From: ZC4RG30 sp963777735
GTDB lineage: Bacteria > Pseudomonadota > Gammaproteobacteria > Steroidobacterales > Steroidobacteraceae
DNA: 64,000 bases
Reading direction: 5' to 3'
Assembly (NCBI GenBank): GCA_963777735.1
Contig: CAVZRQ010000009.1
Location: forward strand, 68,069 to 132,068
The position numbers and the translations under genes were made by a program. The notes beneath the pieces were generated by a model, which was given only the letters and a program-made list of their open reading frames with translations, was not told the origin of the DNA and made no database searches. Positions 43,254 to 52,403 of this stretch are shown in pieces; the stretch's first letter is position 1, and the number at the start of each line of letters is the position of its first letter.

Positions 43254-45677
43254 ATGAAATCTGCAGCTTTCGGCAAAGGCTCCGCAACCACCGGGTGGCG
43301 GCTGCCATCGGTTGGAATCTTCCGCAGCCTGCGCACCAGACTGCTGTTCTGGATCCTTGTCGTGGCCACGCCCATCTACGCGGGCGCGATATTCCTTTCT
43401 TACCAATCCACTGCAAAACGTCTGGAGGCCAACGCGATCCGCGAGGCCGATCAGCTGGCCGCTGAGCTCGTCGCGGGACTGGATGCCGTGATCCGCCCGA
43501 TCGAAGGCGGCATCCGCACCGTTGCGTATCAGCTGGAAGCAATCAACCCGCCCCGCTCGGAATACCTGGAACGTATCCGCGGAGTTCTCGGCGCCTGGCC
43601 GGATATCTACGGTTCGACGATTGCGCTGGAAGTCAGCAGTCGCGGTGCGGACTCTGCCTTTGCCCCCTATCTGTTCCGCGCGCCGGATGGAACCCTCGGC
43701 TATTCGGATCTGGCGAGCGACAGCTACGGCTATCGCGCGTTGCCCTGGTATCGGGTGGCCGCGGATGCCAGGCATCCGGTGTGGTCAGCGCCATATTTCG
43801 ATACAGGGGGTGGCGAGACCTGGATGGTCACCTATTCCATGCCTTTCTACAGCAAGTCCCGCATGGGCGGCCGGGTGTTCGCGGGCATCGTGACGGCAGA
43901 TCTGGATCTGCAATGGGTGCAACGCACAGCCGCTGCGTCGAAGCTCGGTGCCATTGGCATGGGCTGGATGTATCCCGCTGAAGTGGGCACGCCCTTCGTC
44001 GCGCCAGTTGGCGAGACCGCCACGCGCATTGCGCAATTCGATCAGCTGCTCGATGTGGCGGGGTTGCGCGCCGCCGGTGAAAGCATGCTGGCGCGCAATA
44101 TCTTCTTCGCCGAGTTGCCCGCAGCCGTGAGCGCACGGCCCGCGTATCTCGCGGTCCGCAATCTGAGCACTCTCGGATGGCAGCTGGCGCTGGTCATTCC
44201 ACGCGATGAGCTGCTGGCCGAGGCCCACCAGCTGCTGAATCGGCAGCTCGCATTGGGTGCGTTGGGATTGCTGTTTCTGATTGCGGCGGTCTATGTGGTC
44301 GCCACGGGCATCACCCGCCCGATACGCGAACTGGCAGGGGCGGTTGGCGCTGCCGGCACCGATGGCCTCGACTTCGAGCTGCCCGTTGCACGGCGGCGCG
44401 ATGAGCTGGGCGTGCTCGCTGCTGCACTGCTGCGGCTGCGGGATTCGCTGCAGCAACATGTGGAGATGCGTGCCGCCAGCCTGACCGCCCAGGCGAGGAT
44501 GGACCAGGAACTGGAAGTCTCGGCGCAGATCCAGCAGTCGATGCTGCCGCATGGCGATTCCCTGCATGCCCTGCCCGTTGCAGTGGAGATTGCGGTGGCG
44601 TTGAAGCCGGCGCGCCAGGTGGGTGGCGACCTCTATGATTTCTTCCCGCTGCACGATGGGAAGGTGCTCTTCGCAGTGGGTGATGTTTCCGACAAAGGCA
44701 TTCCCGCCGCTCTGTTCATGGCGCAGCTATCGGCCTTGCTGCGTGTACTGGGGGCAAACGGCAACAGCCCGGAGCATCTGCTGTCGCAGATCAATGGCCG
44801 GCTGTCAGAAGGCAACGATGCCTGCATGTTCGTGACTGCAGGTTGCGGGATACTGGATCCCGAGACCGGTGCATTCCGGTATTCCAGCGCGGGTCATGAA
44901 TCACCGCTGCTGCGTCGCCTCGAAGGCGATGTAGTGGAAGTCGCCGTGGATAACGGCAGCGCCATCGGCATTGAGCTGGTGGCGACCTACCCGCTGCAGC
45001 AAGGTGTGATCGCACCGGGTGACACACTGCTCCTGTTTACCGACGGCGTTACCGAAGCCGAGACCGCCGATGGCGAGATGTTCGGCACCGAACGCCTGAT
45101 CACGCTGGTCCGGCAGTCCGATGATGGAGATCCAGCCGCAATGATCCAGCGGATCGTCGAACAGCTGACGGGCCACGCCGATGGCTTCCATGCGACGGAT
45201 GACCTGACCGCGATGGCCATTCGCTATCAGCCCGCCGATGTGGCCACGCGCAGGGAAAACGATGGTGCGGGCTGGGAGATTCAGGTGACGCGATCCGCTG
45301 CCGGCATCGAGACTGCGCAGCAGCGCCTGCGCGGCATCCTGCAGGCGCGCGGCATCAGCGCCGAGCAACAGCATGATGTCGAGCTGGTGGCCGAAGAGTG
45401 GCTGACCAATGTCGTGCGCTCTGCGCGCGCACTCTCCGCGCCCGTCTCGATGGATCTGCTGCTGACCACCAGCGAACTCGTACTGACTTTCCGTGACGAC
45501 AACGCCGCTTTCAATCCGCTGGAGGCGGCCGAACCAGACCTGGATGCGGATATCGCCGACCGGCCCATTGGCGGGCTCGGCATCCTGCTGGTACGGCAGC
45601 TTGCCGACAGCTGCCATTACTCGCGCATCGATGACTGCAACCTGTTGCAGGTGCGGATCAACCGACAAGGAATCTGA
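43254..45677 (+). CDS. Membrane sensor with Cache-HAMP-PP2C (SpoIIE) phosphatase and C-terminal HATPase kinase domain
   Basis: An 807-residue regulator. TM1 is at about residues 23-48, then a periplasmic Cache-type sensor (to about 325), TM2 (about 328-350, ALGLLFLIAAVYVVATG), HAMP (about 350-405), and the PP2C domain with ARQVGGDLYDFF, VGDVSDKGIPAALFMA and LLLFTDGVTEAE. From about 680 to 805 is an RsbW-like HATPase domain (VELVAEEWLTNVVRSA, VLTFRDDNAAFNP). PP2C would dephosphorylate, and the HATPase phosphorylate, a STAS anti-anti-sigma protein; the next gene encodes one. Having both activities in one chain resembles HsbR of Pseudomonas. Confidence 0.9.
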   Translation: MKSAAFGKGSATTGWRLPSVGIFRSLRTRLLFWILVVATPIYAGAIFLSYQSTAKRLEANAIREADQLAAELVAGLDAVIRPIEGGIRTVAYQLEAINPPRSEYLERIRGVLGAWPDIYGSTIALEVSSRGADSAFAPYLFRAPDGTLGYSDLASDSYGYRALPWYRVAADARHPVWSAPYFDTGGGETWMVTYSMPFYSKSRMGGRVFAGIVTADLDLQWVQRTAAASKLGAIGMGWMYPAEVGTPFVAPVGETATRIAQFDQLLDVAGLRAAGESMLARNIFFAELPAAVSARPAYLAVRNLSTLGWQLALVIPRDELLAEAHQLLNRQLALGALGLLFLIAAVYVVATGITRPIRELAGAVGAAGTDGLDFELPVARRRDELGVLAAALLRLRDSLQQHVEMRAASLTAQARMDQELEVSAQIQQSMLPHGDSLHALPVAVEIAVALKPARQVGGDLYDFFPLHDGKVLFAVGDVSDKGIPAALFMAQLSALLRVLGANGNSPEHLLSQINGRLSEGNDACMFVTAGCGILDPETGAFRYSSAGHESPLLRRLEGDVVEVAVDNGSAIGIELVATYPLQQGVIAPGDTLLLFTDGVTEAETADGEMFGTERLITLVRQSDDGDPAAMIQRIVEQLTGHADGFHATDDLTAMAIRYQPADVATRRENDGAGWEIQVTRSAAGIETAQQRLRGILQARGISAEQQHDVELVAEEWLTNVVRSARALSAPVSMDLLLTTSELVLTFRDDNAAFNPLEAAEPDLDADIADRPIGGLGILLVRQLADSCHYSRIDDCNLLQVRINRQGI

Positions 45678-45678
45678 C

Positions 45679-46059
45679 ATGTTGCTCAAGATCGCCATCG
45701 AAGGCTCGGACTTGCCCATCGTTTCGTTGAATGGCCGGCTCGACACCCACACCGCACCGGAGCTGGATGAAGCCCTGAGCCGGCTGTTTGCTGGTGGAAA
45801 GGTGTACGAGCGGCTGGTATTCGACCTGACCAGCCTCGTTTATCTCAGCAGCGCCGGCATCCGTTGCTTCGTGCGCGCCCGCAAGGCGGTGGAACCAAAG
45901 GGCGGCAAAGTAGCGCTGGTCAATCCGCAGCCCGCCGTGCGCAAGGTGCTGGAGATCGTGAAGGCCATGCCGCCAGGCGGCATCTTCAGCAGCGCTGCAG
46001 AGCTGGATGCCTATCTGGACCAGATCCAGCAAAAGGTGCGCAACGAGAAGGAGTCCTGA
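45679..46059 (+). CDS. STAS domain anti-sigma factor antagonist
   Basis: A 126-residue single STAS domain. The phosphorylation-site serine is in YLSSAGIR (Ser57 or Ser58), as in SpoIIAA/RsbV. It starts 1 base after the stop of the PP2C-HATPase gene, so the two form a partner-switch module: dephosphorylated STAS protein would sequester an anti-sigma factor or other target, which is not encoded nearby. Confidence 0.9.
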   Translation: MLLKIAIEGSDLPIVSLNGRLDTHTAPELDEALSRLFAGGKVYERLVFDLTSLVYLSSAGIRCFVRARKAVEPKGGKVALVNPQPAVRKVLEIVKAMPPGGIFSSAAELDAYLDQIQQKVRNEKES

Positions 46060-46071
46060 AACTCCTTCCGG

Positions 46072-46563
46072 TTACGGCAGCTTCCAGTCTGGACGCACGT
46101 AATGGCAGGTGTAGCCGTTCGGGTAGCGCTCCAGATAATCCTGATGCTCCGGCTCGGCTTCCCAGAAATCGCCCGCCGGCTCCAATTCCGTCACCACTTT
46201 GCCCGGCCACAGACCGGAGGCGTTGACGGCTGCAATGGTGTCCTCCGCAACCTGTTGCTGCTCTGCACTGGTGTAGTAGATGGCTGAGCGGTAGCTCGTC
46301 CCCTGATCATTGCCCTGGCGGTTATGGGTGGTGGGGTCGTGCACCTGGAAAAAGAATTCGAGCAGCCGGCGATAGCTGAGCTTTGCCGGATCGAACAGGA
46401 TTTCGATGGCTTCGGCATGCGTACCGTGATTGCGGTAGGTGGCATGGGGCACATCGCCACCGGAGTAGCCCACCCGCGTAGCGAGCACGCCCGGGCGCTT
46501 GCGGATGAGATCCTGCATGCCCCAGAAGCAGCCACCGGCCAGAATCGCCCGTTCCTGTGTCAT
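46072..46563 (-). CDS. msrA: Peptide-methionine (S)-S-oxide reductase MsrA
   Basis: A 163-residue enzyme that repairs methionine sulfoxide in proteins. The active-site GGCFWG has Cys12; HGTHAEAIEILFDP, FFFQVHDPTTHNRQGND and YRSAIYY are typical MsrA segments. The ATG at 46563 is preferred because AGAGGAG lies 6 bases upstream. It converges on the STAS gene with 12 bases between stops. Confidence 0.96.
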   Translation of the reverse strand: MTQERAILAGGCFWGMQDLIRKRPGVLATRVGYSGGDVPHATYRNHGTHAEAIEILFDPAKLSYRRLLEFFFQVHDPTTHNRQGNDQGTSYRSAIYYTSAEQQQVAEDTIAAVNASGLWPGKVVTELEPAGDFWEAEPEHQDYLERYPNGYTCHYVRPDWKLP

Positions 46564-46621
46564 GTGTGCTCCTCTTTCAGACTGCATAGTATGATCCCGG
46601 AAAACCTAAAGGGGTCCGTTC

Positions 46622-48115
46622 ATGAAACTTCGCCAATCATTCTGCTGGATGATCCTTGCTGCCAGCGCGCCCGTGTTCGCGCAGGACGCGAACACCGTTG
46701 TCGCCGATGCCTCGAAAGCCATGGGACTCGAAGGCGTGACCTCACTCTACTATTACGGCTCGGGCGCAACCTACAGCCTCGGCCAGAACAACAACGCCAA
46801 CATTCCCTGGCCCAAGACGCCTTTGAATGAATACGTGCGGGCGATCGATTTCAGCCAGCCGGCCTCGCGCGCCACCTGGAACACCTATGCCACGCCGGTC
46901 ACCGGTGGTGCGCCTTCGCTGGCGAATGGCCAGCAGAACATCCTGCCCACCAACACCGCCTGGGGTCAGCAGCTGGAGATCTGGACCACGCCCTGGGGCT
47001 TCCTGAAGGGTGCGGCAGCCAACAGCGCGACGGTGAAGTCGGAGATGATGAACGGCAAGCGCTATCAGGTGGTCACCTGGACTGCACCCGTGAAATCTCC
47101 CGGCGGGCAGGATTACAAGCTCGTTGGTTACATCAATGACCAGAAGCTGGTCGAGAAGGTGAACACCTGGGTCGAGCATGCCGTGTTCGGCGACCTGCTG
47201 GTCGAAACCGATTACAGCTTCTATCGCGACAACAATGGCCTGAAGTATCCCACCGAGATCGTGCAGAAGCGCGCGGGCTGGCCGGTGTTCGACCTGCAGG
47301 TGCTCGGCGCCTTCGCGAATCCCGCGAAGCTTGCGCAACTGATGTCGGCGCCGCGTCCGGCCGGTGGTCCCGGTGGTGCGGGTGGCCCACCTCCTGGTGG
47401 TCCTCCTCCGGGTGCGGGTGCGCCTGCCGCCCCGCCCGCTGCTTCCGTCAAACTGGCGGATGGCGTGTACCACATCAAGGGTGCCTACAACTCCGTGGCC
47501 GTGGAATTCGCAGACTATGTGCTGCTGATCGAGCCAGGCCCGCAGAATGAAGCCCGCGCGCTCGCCGGCATTGCCGAAACGAAGCGTCTGTTCCCGAGCA
47601 AGCCGATCCGTTACGGCGTGATCACGCATCATCACATCGACCACACCGGTGGCATTGCCGCAGTGGCCGCCGAAGGCATCACCATCGTGACGCCGGAAGT
47701 GAACAAGGAATTCCTCATGAGGGCGTTGTCTGGCCCGCGCACACTGGCGCCGGATGCACTCGCCCGCAGCGGCAAGAAGCCGGTGGTCGAAGGCTTCACG
47801 GGCGACAAGCGCGTGTTCCGCGATGCCACCCGGGTGGTGGAGATCCATGTGATCAAGGGTCTGCCGCATGCCGATGGCCTCGTGGTGGCCTGGCTGCCGA
47901 AGGAAGGGCTGCTGGTCTATGCCGATATGTTCAACTTCCCGCCGGCCGCAACGCCCGTGCCGGATCCACAGGTCATTGGCACACGCGTGTTCGTCGAGAA
48001 CATCGCCCGGCTCGGACTCGACCCGACCGGCGGCATTCTGTCGATCCACACCATGAATCCTGACCGGCTGGTCACGCTGCGGGAGATCAGGGCTTCCCTG
48101 GGTCTGACGAACTGA
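46622..48115 (+). CDS. Exported metallo-beta-lactamase-fold hydrolase
   Basis: A 497-residue protein with a signal peptide (cut after VFAQ). Residues 20-230 form an unassigned beta-rich domain; a Gly/Pro-rich linker follows (GGPPPGGPPPGAG); the MBL domain from about 270 has VITHHHIDHTGGIAAV with the zinc ligands HHxDH, then TRVVEIHVIKGLPHADG and a late His in LSIHTMNPD. The substrate is unknown. The ATG has AAAGGGG upstream. Divergent from msrA with 58 bases between starts. Confidence 0.85.
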   Translation: MKLRQSFCWMILAASAPVFAQDANTVVADASKAMGLEGVTSLYYYGSGATYSLGQNNNANIPWPKTPLNEYVRAIDFSQPASRATWNTYATPVTGGAPSLANGQQNILPTNTAWGQQLEIWTTPWGFLKGAAANSATVKSEMMNGKRYQVVTWTAPVKSPGGQDYKLVGYINDQKLVEKVNTWVEHAVFGDLLVETDYSFYRDNNGLKYPTEIVQKRAGWPVFDLQVLGAFANPAKLAQLMSAPRPAGGPGGAGGPPPGGPPPGAGAPAAPPAASVKLADGVYHIKGAYNSVAVEFADYVLLIEPGPQNEARALAGIAETKRLFPSKPIRYGVITHHHIDHTGGIAAVAAEGITIVTPEVNKEFLMRALSGPRTLAPDALARSGKKPVVEGFTGDKRVFRDATRVVEIHVIKGLPHADGLVVAWLPKEGLLVYADMFNFPPAATPVPDPQVIGTRVFVENIARLGLDPTGGILSIHTMNPDRLVTLREIRASLGLTN

Positions 48116-48162
48116 GAGCAGGTTCAAGGGGTCCGGGCAGTGGAAGGGGATAGAGTCCTCCC

Positions 48163-48780
48163 ATGCTGCTCGAACCCCTCGTCGTCCTCGACTTCGAAAC
48201 CACTGGCCTGAAGCCGCACGACGGCGACCGGATCACGGAAGTGGGGCTGGTGCGCATCGAGGATGGGCGCATCGTCGATCGCTACCAGTCACTCGCCAAC
48301 TGCAATGTCTGGGTGCCGCGCTTCATCACGGCTTACACCGGCATCACCCAGCAGATGGTCGACAACGCACCACCTGTCGAGCAGGTGATGCAGGAAGTGA
48401 CCGACTTCATCGGCGAGACGCCGGTGGTGGCGCACAGCGCCAGTTTCGACCAGCAGTTCTTCGTTCGCGAATGCCGCCGGCAGCACAAGAGCCGGGTGAT
48501 CGAACCGTTCCTGTGTTCGATGCGGCTGGCGCGACGCGTCTATCCCGACCTCAAAGGCCACTCGCTGGGCGTGCTCGCGCATTCACTGCATCTTCCCGAC
48601 TGCGGCGCGGCACATCGCGCAGCCGCCGATGCTGAAGTGACGGCCGAACTGATGCTGAAGATGGGGCGTGATCTCGTGGCGATGCGCGCCGGGATGAACA
48701 TCACCACGCAGCTGTTGCGCAAACTGATGCAGATGCCCGTGGCACGCGTGCAGGCCGGGCTCGAGAAACTCTGCGCCTGA
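48163..48780 (+). CDS. DEDDh 3'-5' exonuclease, DNA polymerase III epsilon-like
   Basis: A 205-residue nuclease of the DnaQ superfamily. Exo I is VLDFETTGL (Asp and Glu), Exo II is VAHSASFDQQF, and Exo III HRAAADAEVTAEL has the His and Asp of the DEDDh type. Lacking the polymerase-binding tail of DnaQ, it may be an accessory proofreading or repair nuclease. The start lacks a strong ribosome site (GTCCTCCC). Confidence 0.92.
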   Translation: MLLEPLVVLDFETTGLKPHDGDRITEVGLVRIEDGRIVDRYQSLANCNVWVPRFITAYTGITQQMVDNAPPVEQVMQEVTDFIGETPVVAHSASFDQQFFVRECRRQHKSRVIEPFLCSMRLARRVYPDLKGHSLGVLAHSLHLPDCGAAHRAAADAEVTAELMLKMGRDLVAMRAGMNITTQLLRKLMQMPVARVQAGLEKLCA

Positions 48781-48787
48781 GGGCGCT

Positions 48788-50005
48788 CTAGAATTCGCGC
48801 CGCAGTTCGACGCCCAGACTTCTTTCGACTTTATGCGGCGCGGCGCCAATCAGGTTGCGCGCAGCGCGATCACTCTCCACCCGCAGCGCTTCGGCCACCA
48901 GCATGAACCGATGTGGCAAAGGCACGCGATACGCGAGCGCCCAGGCATGGCCACGTTCACCGTTGGCGTCTGAAGGGAGGATGTCGTTTTCCGTCGTGCG
49001 AAACTGGTCGTGACGCAGCGTGACAAGGCCTCGCCCCAATGGCTTGCTCGCCAACAGATACCAGGAAGAGAAGTCGACCTGCACGGCGCCGGGGCCCATC
49101 AGCGTGTCGCCGCGCATGACTTGCGAGAGCAGCTCCCAGTCATCCGCCAATCGCAGCTGAACACCCAGATGGTTAAAACGTGTGCGCCAGCTGTACTGGC
49201 CGTTCACAAGCCGCAGCGGATCGCCGCGATTGTCGTAATGCATCGCGGCGACATCGAACCTGTCGTCGTGGGCATAACCCAGCGCTGCATAGGCACCGGG
49301 CCGGTCGTCGAGTTCGCGGAGCACGTGCACAGAACGTGTCTGCGACGGTATTGCGCCATCCGCACGGTACACCGGCAGATCCGGCAACCGCAGCTTCTGG
49401 AACAGGCCGGTGATCCGGCCACCGACATTCCAGCCTCGCCACGCGAGCTCCGTGCCGGCCGGATCATTGCCGCCGAACACGCCAAGCCGCGCGGTAAAGG
49501 TGTGTGGTGATTCAATCATCGCGCCGCGCCACTGCACAGTGAGCTCCGATCCCACGATGCGGATCTCTTCGGCAATCCAGCTGTTGATGGCGGCACTCGA
49601 GATGGTTCGCTCGGCATTCCAGCCGATGCTGTCGTAGCCGACTTCCAGGCTGCTCACGGGAAAGAATGCGCCGGCCTTGGCGCGAATGCGCCATGGGCTC
49701 TGCGGCACCGGCTGCCATCCGATCCAGGCTTCCTGCACATCGAGCACACTGCTGCGCTGACTGTCCGCATCGGCAATCAGCGTCGCGACGAAATCATCGA
49801 TGGGTGCAGCATCGGCACGGAAGGCAAGACGGCCCGTGGGCACGGCGGTACCGAAGGGGGATTTGTCCATGCCCTCGGTGAAGGAATAGGTACGTGCATC
49901 GCTGGCAGCCGTTCCCAGCGTCAACATGGCACGCACTTCTGCAGAGCCCGCAGGCGCCGCACAGAACGCTGCTGCGAAAATCGCGGATAGGGAGAACCTT
50001 GCCAT
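48788..50005 (-). CDS. Outer-membrane porin-like protein
   Basis: A 405-residue protein with a signal peptide (FAAAFCAAPAGSAE). The mature part alternates short beta strands with many aromatic girdle residues (TAVPTGRLAFRADAA, IRAKAGAFFPVSSLEVG, YAALGYAHDDRFDVAAMHY) and ends VERSLGVELRREF, with terminal Phe as in outer-membrane barrels. It resembles phosphate- or carbohydrate-selective porins only loosely. The start at 50005 was chosen because the longer in-frame extension has no signal peptide. Confidence 0.75.
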   Translation of the reverse strand: MARFSLSAIFAAAFCAAPAGSAEVRAMLTLGTAASDARTYSFTEGMDKSPFGTAVPTGRLAFRADAAPIDDFVATLIADADSQRSSVLDVQEAWIGWQPVPQSPWRIRAKAGAFFPVSSLEVGYDSIGWNAERTISSAAINSWIAEEIRIVGSELTVQWRGAMIESPHTFTARLGVFGGNDPAGTELAWRGWNVGGRITGLFQKLRLPDLPVYRADGAIPSQTRSVHVLRELDDRPGAYAALGYAHDDRFDVAAMHYDNRGDPLRLVNGQYSWRTRFNHLGVQLRLADDWELLSQVMRGDTLMGPGAVQVDFSSWYLLASKPLGRGLVTLRHDQFRTTENDILPSDANGERGHAWALAYRVPLPHRFMLVAEALRVESDRAARNLIGAAPHKVERSLGVELRREF

Positions 50006-50055
50006 GCGGCCATTTTCAGGCGGGTGGGGGTTCAGACGATGTGACCGCCTGCTCG

Positions 50056-50937
50056 CTACGGCGTCTGGGCGATGGCGAGCTCTATCGATTGACCCTGAGT
50101 ATTGCGCAGGGTGCGGATGCGCCAGGGCCTGAGTAGGCGGCCACCCAGCTCGCGCTCGATTTCCAGCCGCAATGCGTCCAGGGACTGATCTGTCCGCAGT
50201 TCGCCGCTGCGCAGAACCGAACCCGCGCCATCCTGCACCAGCCACAGCCGGTGCGGCGTGTTGCTCTGGTATTGCTGCGGGAAGTGCAGCCGCAGCAGCG
50301 CGTCGGCGTCGGTCTCGGCATCCGCTGTTGCGCTCATCTTGCTGGCGGCGCGCGCGAGTTCGTTGCGCTCCAGGGTCCGTGCGCGTTGTTCCATGCTGGC
50401 ACCCGCGGCAACTGGCGCGGACTCCTGCTCCATCAGCTGCTCCTGTGCGCGGATGGGTGCGGCCACATCGGCTGCTGCATCGGCAACAGTGGAATTGGCG
50501 GCCACTGAATCCGCGGCAGCTGCACGTTGCGCAGGGGGCAGCGGCGGCGGTGACTGTGGCGATGCCGGTGACTGCGCCAACGCCTGTGATGGTGGCTCCG
50601 CCTGTGCCACAGCCACGCTTTCTGTCGATGGGGCTGCCGCTTCCATCTTGCTGCTTTCGAATTCAGCGGGCACTGCAACCACCGCCGGCGCATCGCCCGG
50701 CATCTGGTGATCCACCTGCTGCCACAGAAGCAAGGCGAAACCCAGCACTGCAACGCCCGCCACACCGCGCCACAGATAGCGTGAGTCGTTCGCGGCCGGT
50801 GCGCGCCGGCGCGATGCCGCAGCTGCTTCCGCAAGGATGGCGTTACGCACAGCAGCACTCGGGCGGCCCGCCTCCTCCGCACTCGCTTTCCGGTAGGCAG
50901 CGGTGAGTGCGTCGGGTTTTTCGTCTTGTGGCTTCAT
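50056..50937 (-). CDS. Membrane-anchored anti-sigma-like protein
   Basis: A 293-residue protein encoded directly after an ECF sigma gene, with a 4-base overlap (ATGA). The cytoplasmic N-terminus (residues 1-55, with PDALTAAYRKASAEEAGRPS) would bind sigma; one membrane helix follows (about 57-73, GVAGVAVLGFALLLW); the rest is a long Ala/Pro-rich periplasmic region ending in a short domain (DALLRLHFPQQYQ, SIELAIAQTP). No zinc-binding HxxxCxxC motif was found, so it is not a ZAS-type factor. The role is inferred from position and topology. Confidence 0.75.
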   Translation of the reverse strand: MKPQDEKPDALTAAYRKASAEEAGRPSAAVRNAILAEAAAASRRRAPAANDSRYLWRGVAGVAVLGFALLLWQQVDHQMPGDAPAVVAVPAEFESSKMEAAAPSTESVAVAQAEPPSQALAQSPASPQSPPPLPPAQRAAAADSVAANSTVADAAADVAAPIRAQEQLMEQESAPVAAGASMEQRARTLERNELARAASKMSATADAETDADALLRLHFPQQYQSNTPHRLWLVQDGAGSVLRSGELRTDQSLDALRLEIERELGGRLLRPWRIRTLRNTQGQSIELAIAQTP

Positions 50938-51524
50938 GGTGCGTGATCCCGCAACAGGGCCTTGAGCTTGTCGCGCGCGTAGCGCAGCCGGCTCTTGGCG
51001 GTTTCGAAGGTGGTGCCTGTAATGCGCGCGATGTCCTCGACGCTGAGATCTGCCTCGGCCTGCAGCACGAAGGCTTCGCGCTGTTCGGGTGGCAGGCGGT
51101 TCAATGCCGCGAGTATGGCGTGGCCCTGCTCGGTCTGTTCGCTCGTTGCCTCGGGTGAAGGGCTGTGTTCATCGGCGAGCTGCGCGGCCAGCGGTTCATC
51201 CTCTTCACCCACCGTGGCGTCGAGACTCTGCGCCGGATGTTCGGCACGATGCCGGTCGATCACGCGGTGGCGCGCGATGGTGTAGAGCCAGGGCGCGAAG
51301 CGGCCATCGCTGCGGAAGCGCGGCGCTTCACGCGTGACGGCGAACCACACCTCCTGCATCAGCTCCTCTGCCGTGGCGCGATCCCGGCATTGGCGCAGCA
51401 GGAAGCGCCACAGCGGCAACTCGTGCCGCGCATACAGCTGCTTCGAATGCGGCCACGTCGCCGGCTGCGTAGCCGGCGATCGAGCTGCTTCATCCGAAGT
51501 TGCCGCGGAGTTCATCCGCGGCAT
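50934..51524 (-). CDS. ECF-type RNA polymerase sigma factor
   Basis: About 196 residues. Region 2 is AEELMQEVWFAVTREAPRF and RFAPWLYTIARHRVIDRHR; region 4 is LNRLPPEQREAFVLQAEADLS followed by the HTH IARITGTTFETAKSRLRYARDKL. The start is ATG at 51524 or 51515 (MNSAATS), the former with a weak ribosome site. The frame is open upstream into the secreted-protein gene only because of a one-base slip near 51650; the two are separate genes. The anti-sigma-like gene overlaps its end. Confidence 0.9.
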   Translation of the reverse strand: MPRMNSAATSDEAARSPATQPATWPHSKQLYARHELPLWRFLLRQCRDRATAEELMQEVWFAVTREAPRFRSDGRFAPWLYTIARHRVIDRHRAEHPAQSLDATVGEEDEPLAAQLADEHSPSPEATSEQTEQGHAILAALNRLPPEQREAFVLQAEADLSVEDIARITGTTFETAKSRLRYARDKLKALLRDHAP

Positions 51525-51547
51525 TATGGCCGATGAGCCGTCGGGCA

Positions 51548-52346
51548 TCAGGGATCCGGCACGTAACCCAGGCGCGGCGAGTTCGGGAACGGGTCGAGCT
51601 GCTTCGGACGCGGCTGCGGCTGATGGATCACGCCCATGGCAACGAGGTTGGCTGTGGCTGTCGTAACGGATGCGGATGACCTCGTTGGGCTTGTTGTGCT
51701 CGCGCTTGAAGGCCACCTGCGAGACCACGGATTCTTCACGACGGCCGTGACCGGTGCCGAGGCTCGGCGCTGCGGGTGCGGCGCGCGAGGCGCCCATGTC
51801 TGCCGCTTCATTCGAAGCTCTGGATTCGGCCCGTGCTGCGGCCGGCGCTTCCTGTTCCAGCAACTCGGCCTTGCGGCGATCCTGTGCGGGTGCCTGCACG
51901 CGCGGCAGCGGTCGCTCGCGGAACAGCGCGACGCCGATCACACCCACATTCTCCGGCCTGCCCGTGCGCGCCGCGTAGGATTTCGGAATGGAAGTGAAGG
52001 TGAAGGCCGCGATTTCGGAATCGCTCTTGCGCCAGCCGGCGATGTCGTAGCCCGACCAGGCATCGAACACATAGCCGCTCTGATCCACGGCGGCCGTTTC
52101 ACCGGTGACGACGTTCACGCCATCGACGGAAGTGACGGCGAGCAACCGGCGCTGGTCGCGGCTCTGGATCTGGATGGCGTAGTGCGCGCCGGGTCGGCCA
52201 GCGACCCAGTATTCACCGCGATGGAAATGGGTGGGCAGGGTCTGGCCGGTGTCGCGGTCGATGACGGAGACTTCCGCCAGGCGGCCAACGGCGAGTGCAG
52301 GTGCGGACATAATGGCCGCGAGGGCGAACAGGGCGACTTGACGCAT
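51548..52346 (-). CDS. Exported protein upstream of the sigma gene (one apparent frameshift)
   Basis: A secreted protein, signal peptide cut near APALAVG. The mature part (FHRGEYWVAGRPGAHYAIQ, AWSGYDIAGWRKSDSEIAAF) is not a family I can name. The frame breaks near 51648-51653: read on unchanged it runs straight into the sigma gene, but removing one base gives NLVAMGVIHQPQPRPK and a stop at 51548, 23 bases before the sigma start, for a protein of 265 residues. AGGAG lies 7 bases before the ATG. It is the first gene of a three-gene sigma operon and may be the sensed or regulated envelope protein. Confidence 0.75.
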
Positions 52347-52403
52347 GATCCTCTCCTTTTGAGATGGGTTAAGGATTCATACGGACCAGCCGCCGGAATG
52401 GGG

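Noticed and set aside
50934..52346. Fused exported protein and sigma factor as one gene
   Set aside because: A one-base slip explains the open frame; sigma has its own start and the exported protein its own stop in another frame.
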